From Isoetes taiwanensis (taxonomy: Eukaryota; Streptophyta; Lycopodiopsida; Isoetales; Isoetaceae), in the NCBI GenBank assembly GCA_021234155.1, contig JAJEKV010000171.1:673330-737329 (forward strand): 64,000 nucleotides of DNA, in the 5' to 3' direction. Of the stretch, positions 1 through 13,019 are shown in pieces. The translations under genes and the position numbers were made by a program. Positions within the stretch are counted from its first letter, which is position 1; the number at the start of each line of letters is the position of its first letter. A model generated the notes under the pieces. The model saw only the letters and a list, made by a program, of their open reading frames with translations, had not been told where the DNA came from and did no database searches.

Positions 1-665
1 CAACTTAAGGCATACTATAGGACGTTGTTGGGAAGTCAGCTCCTATAGGACATTTTTTTGGATCTTTTGCATCCTTGCACAAGGCAGACAAACACAATTG
101 CTACATGTGGCCCTCCTTATTTATTGCCACTTGCCATGTCCAGGCATTTAAACAACTACACCATATGATGCATGTTGGTGACTTCAATGCTCGCATTGTA
201 GTAGGGCAATTGATAAGGTTTAGACTTGTTGTAGAGGACTTACTGCAGCTTTAATCATATGTAGTGCCAATCAGTAGATGCAACTCATCCTCACACAGTT
301 TTTGAAGTTGCTACAAATGTGATGTTTTATTTGATCATTTGCAATGGTCTTTTGCATGGTCGTCCTTCTCTGCATACACATTTTTGTGAATAATGTTTGT
401 ACGCCTTCATGAGCACAATTTAGGAACTCCAATTTTTTATTCGGCAAAACATATGGGGTAAACAGAAATGAAAAAAAACTGAGATTGCATAAGGCTCATT
501 GTTAAGATCGAGCAACATTAAAGCACCAAAGCTAGATCCAAGAATTAAACAACAAATGCAATGAAAAGCGTTGAACTTGCAAGTAAGAGGACAAAGGAGA
601 CATTATCAATTGTCTTAATGAAGATAGACTTATTAGGAACTGTGAGCGATGAGGCAGATTTGAAC
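1..665. other. no gene seen
   Basis: AT-rich sequence with no coding frame or RNA gene that I can support. The part next to 666 is the 3' flank of the dirigent gene. Confidence 0.5.
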
Positions 666-1160
666 TCAGAGGCGATGGTACAAGGTAGAATTGACAAAGA
701 TGATGGAATCAGGCAAGTTAAGCTGGACATGGGTAAAATTAGCAAAGCCATAAACGAGACGAAAATCCCCAGTACCGCCAAGAATAGCGAGCTCACTAAC
801 ACTGTCGGTACCGTGGTAAGAGATGGAACCATTATAAGATTGAGTTTGAAGGACAGCGGAGAAGACGTAGGTAGCATGGGAGCGATTTTCCTCGGTGACC
901 AAGGCGGTACCTTTGGCCCGGCCAACGATGGAAGAGGTGTTGGACTGCTGGCTTCGGAGGACGTCGTCGAACACATAAACGGTGCCGAAGTTGACGCCTG
1001 TGGTGTTGCCGCCGGGCCCTGCAACTATAACAGCGGTCGCGTTTGGCTTGCTCACCTTTGCTTGTATGTAGAAATTTATATTCGTCACTCTCCTGCTCTT
1101 CCTGCTATTAGCCCCTACGCTCAGCACCAAACACAACAGCACCCACACTTCGCCTCGCAT
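666..1160 (-). CDS. dirigent-family protein
   Basis: An uninterrupted 164-residue frame encodes a small secreted protein of the plant dirigent family. Known members are apoplastic beta-barrel proteins that steer stereoselective coupling of phenoxy radicals in lignan and lignin-related chemistry. A hydrophobic signal peptide covers about residues 1-17 (VWVLLCLVLSVGA). The body shows the family landmarks in order: FGTVYVFDDVL, the VGRAKGT stretch, YNGSISYHG, and the C-terminal signature GGTGDFRLVYGFA, which matches the family pattern GGTGxFRxARGY. At least seven N-glycosylation sequons (NAT, NTT, NTS, NRS, NGS, NFT, NST) fit secretion. It is slightly shorter than the usual 180-190 residues, mainly at the N-terminus. 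The start is the ATG directly before the signal peptide. No introns are needed. The substrate cannot be told from sequence. It is the only apparently intact host gene in the window. Confidence 0.9.
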   Translation of the reverse strand: MRGEVWVLLCLVLSVGANSRKSRRVTNINFYIQAKVSKPNATAVIVAGPGGNTTGVNFGTVYVFDDVLRSQQSNTSSIVGRAKGTALVTEENRSHATYVFSAVLQTQSYNGSISYHGTDSVSELAILGGTGDFRLVYGFANFTHVQLNLPDSIIFVNSTLYHRL

Positions 1161-1198
1161 CTTGCTTCTGTCTTGTTTGCCTCTGCCCTGTCTTCTAT

Positions 1199-1209
1199 CC
1201 TTTTATATC
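1199..1209 (-). promoter_or_regulatory. TATA box of the dirigent gene
   Basis: Minus strand reads GATATAAAAG about 40-50 bp before the dirigent ATG, a plausible TATA box with a short leader. Confidence 0.5.
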
Positions 1210-1826
1210 CTGCTTGCCTACTGTTACTGCAACGCACAAGGGTGCGTGGTCTAGAAGTGGACACCTCGACAAGGATAAGATGCCTACGAAGGGACCTATC
1301 ACCAAGCAATTGCCCCTTTACCAGTTGGCCCTTTACCAGTTGGCATTGCACATTGCAGTTACTTATCATGAAAATTTCAACCACCTGTTATGCTCAACCC
1401 CGACAGCTTTTTGGATCCTAAGTTACATGTGTCGTGGACGTTTTCAATTCCGAAGCAGGCTGTTCAGTTTTTTCTTAGTAAGGCTTAATGGTCCTCATTG
1501 AATTTGCTGCGTACAGCCCCCACTTCTAGCCTGCTGGCAACATGCATTTCAATCATTTCAATCTTAGTGGACTTTTACCTCGCAAACTTTGCCCAAATTC
1601 CGCCATAGGATGCACCTAATTTTCTTTGTAGCCTACAGAAAAGACGCATAAACCCATGATAACAAGTGTTGTGTCTTAGAGCGGGTCCAAATGCAACACT
1701 GTCATATGCAACACTGGTCGGAGAGGAGAGAGGAGCCCGTGGACGTAAAAAGGTGTGGCATTTTACACGACGATGAAGGCCACGATGGTGCATGTGAATC
1801 CAGCCTTATCCCATTGTATGACTTAC
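1210..1826. other. dirigent upstream region with a LINE-tail-like motif
   Basis: No gene seen. At 1736-1751 the sequence CCCGTGGACGTAAAAA matches the 3'-terminal motif of the two LINE fragments at 3.8 kb and 20.6 kb, so a trace of a third LINE end may lie here. Confidence 0.4.
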
Positions 1827-2059
1827 TAGGCACGCCCACATTACCTTTTTTTGAGGACCCTCTTCCCCTTTAGGGAGGCCCCAAAAAGGTGTGGCTTTTA
1901 ATGTGGTCACATTTTCGCACCCTTCTTTTAGCCCCCCTTCCTTACCATTTCCGTTGAATTTTTAGAGGTCCTCTCCTCCTTTTTGGAGGCCCCCTCCTCT
2001 CCCGTATGGGGAAACGTATATGGAGGGGGGTAAAAAAATGTCACATGTGGCCGTGCCTA
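1827..2059. mobile_element. possible MITE with TAGGCACG termini
   Basis: A 233-bp segment is bounded by inverted ends: TAGGCACGCCCACATT on the left, and TAGGCACGGCCACATG when the right end is read on the minus strand (14 of 16 match). Each is followed inward by a T-rich stretch and pyrimidine blocks. There is no coding capacity. Size and termini suit a miniature inverted-repeat element. I cannot fix the target duplication or assign a superfamily. Confidence 0.45.
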
Positions 2060-3746
2060 CTATTGAGAAAAGATATTAGATATGGGGATGACATAGGTGT
2101 TATAGGTGTTGTACTGCGTGATAATGTAAGAATAAACACGTCCACCCACCACATCTCCTCATTTTGACTTAGAGCAAATCGAAACAAATTTCTTGTTTAT
2201 AGAGGTTAGATAGTCGTCGTTCTTGTCGCAGAGGTTAGATAGTCGTCATGGTAATTAAGATTCACAAGCAAGGGCAAGTATTTCTTGCTATTTGTTGAAA
2301 GGGAAGGCCAAAATGATTATTAGAAGATCATGGGACACATTAACGCTATCTTGAAACATCAAACCATGAACACGTATGGTCTCAAAATTGTGATCATGAA
2401 AGGAAACTCGTCAGAGCTTTTGCAGCATACCTCGACCAACAGAATTTACATGTACTTCAAGTTTTTTTTTTCTCGTTAAAGAATTTGCACAACAAAAATG
2501 TGCACCTTTATTTTGGTGCCTTATATCTACAAGAGTTTCGAGCTAAGCCATCATGTCCAATGCCACATAGTAGATGGTCCTAGAGACAATATTACTTGCA
2601 TTTAATTTGGTACAAATTATGTTATTGACAATTTGCTCAGAAGTGAGCAGTCCAGGACTGCCATCACAATTGGCTCGAAAAGTACATGCATTTCAAGATT
2701 TATTTATTCATTTTTATTTTTTTGGTTCAAGAATTGGAACAAAATGTGCACCCTTATTTTGGTGCTCTTGTGTTCCAATTCATTGCAGCATGTCCTACAA
2801 TTAGCTTTGTCTAATGTCTCTGCACTGTATACACTAGAATCTAAAGCATGATTATTCAGATTTCTCTTCATTTGGAGATCTCGACACCTTTTTAGAAAAC
2901 CCCACGGACTTCTGCTATTTCGGCAAACTAGATCATCTGCTCTTTTGGCTTCAGAAAAACAACAACAATCTGCTCTTTGCTTCACGATGGCTATTTTTCC
3001 CTTCAGACAATCTGCCCTTTGCTTCACGATCTTTTCTAGTCGGCTGCCTTTTCAACAATATTCAGTCTTTACTGCATGAACGTCCATTGGGTTCCATTTT
3101 TTATTTCATACTAGGCCAAAAGCTTTGTGGTACTATAGTTTGCACTTGAAACCTTAGTTTGCAGACAATGCCATAGTCAATATATTTGTATTGTTTGTTT
3201 CATCTTCTCCCTTGCAAGATATTACTTGCTTATAATGGACTTTTTTGCAGATGCAATGTCTTATGATGACGTCGTTTATGGTTTGTTCTACAGGTTTAAG
3301 GAAGTTTTCTTTGCTACTTTAACTAGATTATGCAATAGATTGAGAAGCGAGTTTCCAAAATTTCAACATTCTCTTATTGAGACTTGGGAAATTAGTTGCA
3401 GCAAAAGGCCTTTTGCTCTTATTGGACTAGGCATCTCTTTGATTAATTTGAATAAGGCGAAGACCTTATTGACGTGTTTATGGTTGGTTGGATACAATAA
3501 TGACATGTGCTCATCTATGCAACAAATTAATCTGCATTTTATCAAGAACTTCGATGCAAACCTATGATTGGACATAGACCAATGCAGAAACATACATACT
3601 CAAATAAACAAGCTAATTGCTCTCTGTAGATTGTTCGACAAGCAAATCAATGAAGATACCTCTTGTATCTTATATTGTTGCTTTCACTATCCTTATTGAA
3701 ACGCATAACCATTATATGTTGTTGCGAATATAAATTTAAATAAAGA
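2060..3746. other. no gene seen; short tandem duplication
   Basis: AT-rich DNA without a supported gene. About 2966-3030 contains two imperfect tandem copies of a roughly 40-bp unit (CAATCTGCTCTTTGCTTCAC and CAATCTGCCCTTTGCTTCAC). Confidence 0.4.
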
Positions 3747-3774
3747 CTAGTTATGGTGCCCGGCGTTGCCGGGC
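3747..3774 (-). mobile_element. Helitron-like 3' terminus
   Basis: Read on the minus strand, a perfect 7-bp-stem hairpin (GCCCGGC-AAC-GCCGGGC, 3758-3774) is followed within about 10 bases by CTAGT. That is the layout of plant Helitron 3' ends: a short GC hairpin, then CTRR with insertion before T. The element body would lie to the right. I could not place a 5' TC end, so only the terminus is called. Confidence 0.4.
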
Positions 3775-3843
3775 TTTGGTAACAATTTGAAAAGATGGTT
3801 GTCTCATAACAAACAATGTGGCTTGGAGGGGGCAAAGGTAGAT

Positions 3844-6260
3844 AGAATGAGAATGAGAATGAGAATGATTTTTTATCGTCCACTGAGGCCAATCGGCCTA
3901 TGGGACCCATAAGGGCTTGACAAACTTATTCTTGTCAGGGTTAAAAACCCCCCGAAGGGTTTCGAGGAAAAACGTAAGCGATAATAAGAATCTTTATCAA
4001 AGCTGTAAAGTATACATCAATGTTTATATACATGTCAAGTGTGTGCCCGGGGACATAGCCGATCTCGCATGTCCATAACCTCCACCTTCGAAGATATGAT
4101 CCCGGCACGCGTCACGGATCTTTGTGCTCAATGTCACATGTAACGGTGGCGGGCCTGACCAACTTCGACATATCGTGTCCGAATTTGATCATATCTTTGG
4201 GCAACTTTGAAGGGTATGAGATTCATCCTCAATGACTCCCATTTGGCGGCGTGGCCAGCACATCTGGCGTGGTTCACCAATCCATCACGCTGTCTTAATT
4301 CGAAGATGATGTGCCCTGTGCGAATGGAGGCAATGAGTCTGCGCCTTTTCATGGGCAAGTGGGTACAGCGGGTAGCATTCTTGGGCCTCGTTCAATGTGG
4401 GATTTATGTGGCGGTAGTGTCTTTGTCTTGACTGTTCAAGGGCATTGGCATCCCAAAGCTTCTTTGAGGAAGCAATCGTCAAGATATTGCCTCAAGCTAT
4501 GGCGATCTGCTTCTGTTTGCACATGTATGCACTGTGCTCTGCACATTCCATCTAGCCAACCATTGAGCTCTCTTTTCCCCTCCAAAGAGGCCTTGAGGGC
4601 TGCGGCTCCATTACCATGATATAAGCTAGTTTAGGGAGGCGAGCATCGTCCATATTGACCACCTTACGAAAATAGACAATGTGGCGATCAAGGGCCGCCC
4701 TCTGAAGGCAAGAATCACATCTCCTGCGGTAGAATTTGATATGGGACTGTGGACTTCACCCCCTAGTGCTCGTACTAAGAAGGCTTTACGGACTGCTCCA
4801 AGTCATTCAAGTAGCAAGTGATACTCTTGGGCCCCCATACTTCCACCAGTATAAAAGGGCGGGGCTCCACTAAGACCTTGAGCAGTGGCCAGTGGGCCCA
4901 ATCATACAACTCCGGCTCTATGACTATTGTTTTGCATTGCATATAGTGCCTTCCGACTGCCGTCACTCGTGGCCCAGGTATGGATGTGTCCCGTGCATAG
5001 TAGAAGGAAACTCTACTCCCAAATATTTGTATGTGGATGCAACTTCCACATTTTGGCCTCGATATATGCTGAAGGAGGGACCTTGGTGGCGTGAAGATGA
5101 TATGAAAACCACCTTAGTCTTGGCGGGGTTGACCGCGCATATCGGTCGCTTGGCGGGAATGTGTCGGGGCATCGAGATGTCGTTGCATGTCTGTTGGGTA
5201 TGTAAAGCTAGGAGGTCCACATCATCGGCATATATTAAGCGTCGATGATCTGATAGAGAAGGTGAGCTCCATCGCCCCCATTATCGACAAACCCGGCTCT
5301 CAATTGATCAATGTAAAGCCCAAACAATGTTGGGGAGAGGGCATCCACGGCGAACCCCGATCTTGCTATCAAATGGTTGGCTTATGCTGCTGCAACCGAC
5401 CCGAGCATCTTTTGTATAGCACAGCCTGCTTTGCATTACGCAAATCTCACAGGAACCCCGGTTACATTGCGATCTTGCCCATAGTTTTCCCCCGCCGCGA
5501 TGTCAAAGCGCCTTAGCCAAAAATCCACAAAGCAACAATATAGATCTGGCGGTTCTGGCATCTTCAATCGAAGTTCGCATAGCTGAAGATGTAGTCAATG
5601 GTTGAGTGCGGGGTCGAATCACACTGGTGAGGGCCATACCTCTCTTTGCCTCAGACCCATCAAGCTTCTTTCGAGGATCCCGACAAGCAATTTTGCAAAC
5701 AAGGCCGACCATGATTGTTCGATAATTGGCTGGGGCGGCGTGTGGGTCACCTGCCTTATATATGGGAACAACTGCGCTATTGGTCCCTTGCGGCGGAAAC
5801 CTTCTGTAATGCCTTGTTGAACAAGGCGGTCAACCTTCGGTATTATGGGCGGCCACTGCCCGCCAAGTAATTCTGCACGCATACCATCCAAGTGCGGGGC
5901 TTTCCCATTGGCAAGATCTTTTGCAAGCCTTGTTCCGCGTCCAGAATCTGTGATTTCCAACAGGCCTTCTTGCAAGGGTATCTTTGCATGTGCACCACGA
6001 GGGTCGTATAGCTGTTGCAAGTATTGTCTCCAACGCTTTCGGGAGTGATATTCCACAATGGGCTACATCGCGGCTTTCTAAGAACCCTTCGCCAAAGGTC
6101 ACAGGATGACGTTCGGGGAGGTAAAACATTTCCCTTTGATCTTGTTTGCAATGTGCACGGCTTTCTTAGCTTTAAGGAAGATCAGGTCTTGTCGTTTGTA
6201 TGTGGTAAAGCGAGAGTCGTGACTTGGCCGAACCCGGCGTTTGTGTTCCTTGCACTCGCA
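3844..6260 (-). mobile_element. decayed LINE (non-LTR retrotransposon)
   Basis: The element runs on the minus strand. Its 3' end carries a stem-loop AGGCC-AATC-GGCCT (plus-strand 3886-3899), then GTGGACGATAAAAAATC and a hexamer tail of four ATTCTC-type units (3844-3868). A reverse-transcriptase relic fills 4.1-6.1 kb. The tail and hairpin resemble those of the LINE fragment at 20.6 kb. The 5' boundary near 6.26 kb is approximate and no target-site duplication was found. Confidence 0.7.
4130..6130 (-). pseudogene. LINE reverse transcriptase (broken)
   Basis: Several frames on the minus strand join into a non-LTR reverse transcriptase, which would copy LINE RNA at a nicked chromosomal target. 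In 5' to 3' order: about 5930 LANGKAPHLDGMRAELL, matching the KAPGPDG-x-AE block that opens LINE RT domains; about 5230 IYADDVDLLALHTQQ, the YADD catalytic box; about 5150 VNPAKTKVVFISSSR and about 5030 VASTYKYLGVEF, the usual blocks after the catalytic box. Near 4.2-4.35 kb, RRLIASIRTGH and a DESHTL-type segment resemble the C-terminal Cys/His region of plant LINEs. Multiple frameshifts and stops make it non-functional. No separate ORF1 was recognised. Confidence 0.75.
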
Positions 6261-9200
6261 TCAAACCATTGATTCGTGGGAAGGTTGTGTTCACGGAGGT
6301 CCGTCCCCTTGCGGCGGCTTATCCCAAAAAACACCTCTCTTGCCCACATGATCCTAAGCACATCGGTCGGCCGTCACATGCATTTGCTCTAGTGTAGGAT
6401 ATTACAAAAATTTACGTCGGGTCATCTATAAGCATCCCGGGCATAAGCCCCTGCATGTTCATAATCCATCTGCCTTGGTAGGCATGTGAGGAGTTGTTGC
6501 ACCGGGGGTTCGCTGGCAACTTTGCAAGCCAACTTCAAGTAAAGTGGTAAGTGATGCGAGTCGATCTCTTCATCCCTATTAGTTTGTTTCCACTGAAAGT
6601 GCTTGACAGGCGAGTCTTTGAGATTCATTGATGAAGATAAAACTATTTGCATCTGAAATTATGGATTTGATCTTAGCTGTTGACTGTAGAAATGTTATAG
6701 TGTGTTGTCTTTGTATAGATGATACTTCTAATGAAATGATTTTATGGTGAGGCATTGGTAGGCTTTAAGAACACGTAGAAAGCTTTCTTTTGCAATATAA
6801 AGCAACAATGTTATAGTTGAAGAAGTGTATGTCCCTCTTTGGTTCGGGAAGGGAGGTAGTGGTTTTTAGCATTACTCATGATTTTATTCTGAGGAAGTCT
6901 CGATAGTTGTGAATAAATTGTGTCTCTAATGTTTGAACTACGCAATAAGTCATGGAATGCAATGGAAAAAGATACTTAGCTTTCTTTCATGGGAATATAG
7001 TTGAATATTATGTGGTGCATGGCTTAACAATTCATTTTATTGTGCATGCCCTACAATGGCGCATAGGCATTGATCTTATTGGACTACTAAATTAGATAAT
7101 GCTAATAATCAGACTTTAATACAAATAGTAATGGTGCCTGAGCTTAGCAACTCTTTGTTAGGAAATATGGAATGTCTTGTAGTTTGGGAAAATAAAGGAC
7201 ATCACATAATTCAAACTTTCAAAGGCTAAAATAGAACTATGAAATACGTTCTGTGTTCATAAATTTGGGAAAGTGGAATTATATAAATATGTAGGAACTT
7301 TCTCGGATGTTATTGATTTTGTAATAATTACATTTTATAGTCAGAATAAATTGCATAAAATGGTTGTATTGATTTCGTTTCTCAATTATAGTGAAATTTG
7401 AATGAAGTAGTTTCGGGTCATCGGAGAATTGGGCCAATTAGGACTTGAAGATTGAATGTAATAGTGGACCATAACATTTTGTAGTTTCTTTGTATCAAAT
7501 TTGGACACTTTTAACCTGTTCAATGTTGCAGAGATGCATTACAGCCCATTTGCTGAGCTTTAGTAACCATATGCAGTATTGTCATATCTTTTTTAACACA
7601 CATTGTGCACATATAGTAATTAATCAATAGGCATTGTTTTGAGATTTTCAATTTGACATGCATCAGTGCTATAGAGACATGGTATACCTTCATCAAAAGA
7701 TGGAGAGAGACAAATATGATGTAATGAGGATACATATAATTGCTATGACATTTGCTTTAAGGTGAATCCGAAGCCCCTTGATTAATGCTTTGCTTGAGAA
7801 ATTGAGGGATTTGATGAGAACAGTTTGCAACCATGGCTTCCTTTTCTAGAAAAAGTAAACTCTGTAAAATTGTGGAAGGGAGGTGTATAAATGCCACTGT
7901 TAAAAAATTAAATTTCAATCGATGCATTTAAGTTCCAAACCACTTTTCAAATTCATCTACGTTTGCTAGGACTTAACTTTCCAGAGCATCTAGTATCGTG
8001 TAGTTGGGCACAACATATTGTGTACAGGACAATAATGTGATGCTCATGAAATGTTATGGAAAATGAGGGGAGGAGGCAAGCCCATTCAAGGAATTCAATT
8101 CGAATTTGCAAGATATCAATAGGAATTTAGGTGGAGGGTTGGATTTGTAATTGGTATTTGGTGGGATTAATAGGATATGGGTACGTCCTAGATTCCTGCC
8201 ATGTCAACCATCTTGGATCCTTGCCTACTCTATTAGATCCTCTGAGCTTCCATCCAGCTCTTGGAGACTCCTTCCTAATTCAATGCTCTCTAAGGTCCTG
8301 GAAGATTTCCCAAGTTTCCTCCAAGATGCCAGCAAATCCCATAAATTTCTTGAAAGATTCTTTTAAGATGTTTCAAAAATTCCAACACATCACCGCAAAT
8401 TTCGTCACAATTCTTGAGCTTCTCTAATATGATGATGATGTGGTCTTCTTTCACACTCCTATACAAAGTTCTTGCAAGTGGAAGCCAGAGAGTCCCCCAA
8501 ATGGGAGGAGCAGGACGCGCTGGATTTACATAAAATTTAATACTTTTAACCATAGTCTATGCTTGGCATACTTCTCTGTCTAGACCCTTGGGTTTCTCTT
8601 TACATGATTGATAGTTAACACTCTGAATTCATAATACCTGCCTGGTGCACTTGTGCCAATCTGGCATAGCCCTAGCAAAAGTTTCGTTCACAATTGAGGA
8701 TATCATTGTCTTTTTCCAGTGCTTCAATTTATTTACAATCATGAAACTATAACTACTGCATTGCATAGCCAATGTTGCCTGCAGGAAATTCTTTAACGTG
8801 CTACCAAAGCTTTACATGTTTCTCATTCGCATGCTCGATGACCATCTAAGATCCTTGTCATCAAACATATTATAAGGAGGATGCATTTTCTTCTATAATG
8901 TCATAGCCACCTTTTTTAACAACTGAAAAGGAACAAATATGCCAGAGTCAATTATTTCTCTAATATATTTACACTTCTTGAAGATGTCATCAGACTATTG
9001 CAAGCTAAGAAAGAAATACCTCTTTTAAATTTGTCAACGAAATTATTGCATGCATGCTCTACCTTTTCTTGTATGGATGAAACAACAAATAATGCAGCAA
9101 ATGAAACATTTATCCATTAGCACAACAAAAAGATATGGGACTGCTAGTGTTATTTGATACAAACCTCAAAGAGAAGACCTGCTCTGCCTGCGCTAGAATA

Positions 9201-12200
9201 TTTCCTACATGTATGTGTGCTCTGCCTTTGCTTGTATCCAAAGCAACAAATCTTGCAACACAAGTCATTTATATTACTCCAATTAACCCCACTTCAATAT
9301 ATGCTTAATCATTTTGTTATGGGCTGGAACAAGATTCTATTTATAATAACTTGAGCATTTACCTTCAAAAATAAAGTCTTCATACTCTTATTTGCACCTA
9401 CTCCTCTGAAGATCAGCAGCTTGAGTAGGGGAGGCCAGTGTTCAGATCATAGATCATCTGCAATTTATTGTGCCAATAGAGCCCGTGAGAAGCCACCCTC
9501 TTATAAAAGTACAAAATATCATCTGCTCATGATGTGGAGGATTTTAGCTAAACATTAAAGGTTCGAAAAAAGTTCTGCTTAATGAGAAATACCATAGAAA
9601 ATGAGAAAACACATGCTTTACTTCCTTACGGTAGTTCATGCATGTCTACAAAAATAGCTAAAGAAGCAAATAAGCATAAAGTAGTAGTGTCAAACAAAGA
9701 GGCACATATGTAAGCACATAAAGAAGAAATCATAGCCTAGCATGCATTTCTTATTTATACCTGTCTTGACAATATATTCTTCATAACTCAACTGATTTGA
9801 TACATCCATCACATACAAATGGATGAACAAAATAGATGATCAGCTCCTGGTGGATGCATCTCTAGTTCTCTCCAACAAATTAAACAAAGAATGCCACTCA
9901 AAAACGAGGATCGCTATGTACGGTCCAGATCAAGGAATAAAGGGCAAATATGCCCATCCGACAGCTCTCGTTGCCCGGAGTAACCCCCCGTGTGAATATG
10001 CACCCAAACCAAAGGGGGTTTAAGGGGGATTTTAATTTAAATGTGTTAAATGCAATGGTTTGTGTTAATAATATTAATGGTAGTTGTGTGTTGATTGTTA
10101 TATTAAAAAAAAATTTGAGCCCTTCGGGCCCTAACTAAAGCAAACATAGGAAAACTTTATGGGCCTAAATATTAATTATTAAAAAGCATAATAACATCAA
10201 GACAAACAAATTATTTCCATTGCAAACAACTATGAGTACATTTTGTAATCTCAATTCCACATCACAATGGATCACCTTAACATCCGCGATGAATATGTCC
10301 ATGTCGATGAAGGTAGTCCAAGGCAATAATAGTCTCCTCAAAACGATCTGGGTATACTGCCTTCATTATGTGCAGACATGAGCCTCCAGCCATATATGGC
10401 ATAACCACGCAAAAGGTTACGATGTACAACAAATGAACAATCTGACTTTACAACATTTGGATGATTAATGAGGCTCATTGTTTGAGCCTCCCTTCGGATG
10501 TCATCCTGCAAATCAAGAAATGACTTACATAATTATTGGCCATCAATGCATCATCCATAACAAGGTGCTGCGCACGGAGGGTTGCCCTCCATGGCCGGAG
10601 GGTGAAGTGGCTTAAGTCATAGTTGAGGACAATAGAGTACTTGAATCGAAATTGTTGTTTTAAAACATTGAGATTTTGTGAAGGTGATGGTATTAATACA
10701 ATTCTCACTATTGCATCGTCCCATAGCATTATGTTGTTTCTAGTGTCTTAAGTTTCATCATAGTCATCATGCATGTTGCTTCAAAGTGACGTTTAAAAAA
10801 TAGAATAACAAATAATGAAAAGGTAGCAAAAGCCATACCAACTCTTGTCCAAGAATTTTAATTTCTCTAAGAAAGATGCATTGTGGAAATGGACAGATCA
10901 TATTGGAGATGCACATTATGGAAATGATGTAAAAAAATATGGTTCAAATTATGCAATCATTACTCCCATGCATATTTGATTTCACGCATTGTTAATTTCT
11001 ATAGCATTTGAATTTCATCTTGGATTGCATAGTCTAAAAAATATCTTTGTTGTTCTCTGATTTAGAATTGGTAATTAATTCATTTTTTATGCTTCCACAT
11101 TGCAGGAAAACCTAGCAACAAATACTAGCATCAAAGCAACTAGAACCAAAATGACATGCAAAAGCCAATAACCAAAGCATAGAAGACTGGCACTCAATTT
11201 GACTCTCATACAACCAAGTCGTGATTGCCACTTTGATGATTCTTCGTGCATCTGGACTGGAACGAAAACACTGGCATACCCATGTTGCATGCAAAGAACT
11301 CTCCCAAGCCTATCATGTACTACACTTTAAGTTACATAGAAAAAACTTGATATTTATGCAAAATGACACTTGTCCATGGTACTAAATAGCAACTCCCAAG
11401 GCAGAACAACGTCATCTTGCTGAGATGGAAGAGATTTTCTATCCTTGGCAACAGTCAAAAGAATTTAGGAGTGTTATAATCAAGGAAGCAAGAACATGCC
11501 CACTTTTATGCATTGTCTAAGGCACTGATATCATCCTAGATAATATCAGGCTCACTATTATGCATCTAGTATGGCATATCCAGCACCTAATGTTAAGCTT
11601 ACATCTTGAGCGGTGCTTTTCTTCTGCTCTATAAAGAAAAGAACAAAGTAAATTAATGAAGCTTTGTATACAGGATGATGCAGTCCATATGTAGAATCAT
11701 TCCTAGATGGTACCGTCTATTTTCCACACAATCCATAAATCAATTTAGGGCTTATACAAACCCTATTTCCATAACATATTATATACTGGAGTCTGCATGA
11801 TCTGTTTGCTTCCCAGTCTACAAAGCACATATTAGATTGCTTAAAAAGCACAGTTTCAAATTTGCCTTCTGCGAATTTGTTGCCGTTAAGTCTTGATGGG
11901 ATGATACAGCTACACAATACTTGTTGAATGCCTCGATGGGACACCACACCACACCATTGGCGTTGCAAAGGCAAGGCTTACAGGTTTCCCAAAACGTACT
12001 CAAGAACACAATTCTTACATAAGACACCAATCTTCCATTCAAATTCAGCTATCTTTATGTGTCTTGCATACCAGTGTATCAAAATATTTGACCAGATTAA
12101 AGTTTATACCATGCCTGTGGAGATAGGCGATTAGATTTACAACTGTCTCTTGAGCAAGGTAGCTTAGATCGACTTCCTTTTTCATATCTTTGCCAAAAGC

Positions 12201-13019
12201 GAACAAACAGAAATGCCTTAGCATTTGTAAAGCAATGCAGGAAGAAATGCATACTTGAGGAATGCAAAGCTTGATTCTCAGAGCCTTAAAATGCCAATAA
12301 TGCAGCTTCAATCCTTTCAGACCAATGAGTGCAAAGTTGTCAAGCAAGAGATCTTACATACAGAACTGTTGAATACACATCAGTCCCTTCGAAATGGTAT
12401 GGCGAGACCCTCTGAGCCCAACAAAATGCTCGCTTTGCCTCAGGATAATCCACCATTTCAAAGTAAGCTCTTCCCACCTAGCAGTTCACACCTCTGAGAT
12501 TATTAAAAGTTTACCGAGACATTTCATCCCCAATAGATAAGGCTTGCAAGAAACACAAAGAAAGTACCTGACAAAGCACCCATCCTGTTGAATATTGCTG
12601 ATGTGACAGCTTGGAAAATGCTTGCAGTGCCTCCTGTCAGAGTAAGATAAATAACCAATGTGTATCACAGCACAGTTAAATCTCTCTTCATTGATTCAAT
12701 TTAGTGTGGTGCTATTGGAATTGCCTGTGCATCAAAAGAAGTTGCAGACTGCCCTTTTTGCAGCATGTAAAAGTGGTGAAGTGCTGACAGCATCGTCTAT
12801 TTGCACATTTTCAATCATTTTTCTGACTTTTCATGCCCTCATCTTATCGATTAGCTCCTCAACCAGTTTCCTTATGACTCAAATCAATTTTAAGCGACAT
12901 AAAGCTTCCATTCATTTTCCACGAATAGAGATTAGATTTTAACCTGGCCCGATACATGCATAGATTTCTAAATCCTTAAGCCTATAATTACCAACAAGGA
13001 TAAGACTTCCATAGCCCCT
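6261..13019. other. AT-rich DNA, no identified gene
   Basis: About 6.8 kb without a gene I can name. Short frames around 8.3, 9.2, 10.5, 11.1, 11.8 and 12.1 kb lack recognisable domains. At 10108-10123 there is a GC hairpin (GAGCCCTTCGGGCCC) next to an AT-rich block. Some minus-strand stretches near 11.8-12.3 kb look mildly coding-like, but I could not build a consistent exon chain. Confidence 0.4.

Noticed and set aside
561-1421. 286-residue open frame on the plus strand
   Set aside because: It is antisense to the dirigent gene, which shows clear family motifs and a signal peptide; the plus-strand frame has no recognisable domain.
3226-3567. 113-residue plus-strand frame
   Set aside because: No motif, no start context and AT-rich composition; likely chance.
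6422-6652. Possible PPR fragment
   Set aside because: Only a superficial match to the AKCG-type region; no repeat periodicity.
8290-8553. 87-residue minus-strand frame
   Set aside because: No recognisable family on either strand.
10108-10140. GC hairpin followed by CTAACTAA, considered as a Helitron 3' end
   Set aside because: CTAA instead of CTAG and no paired 5' end; too weak compared with the terminus at 3747.
11717-12347. Coding-like minus-strand stretches
   Set aside because: Short frames with mildly protein-like composition, but no recognisable domain and no consistent splice chain.
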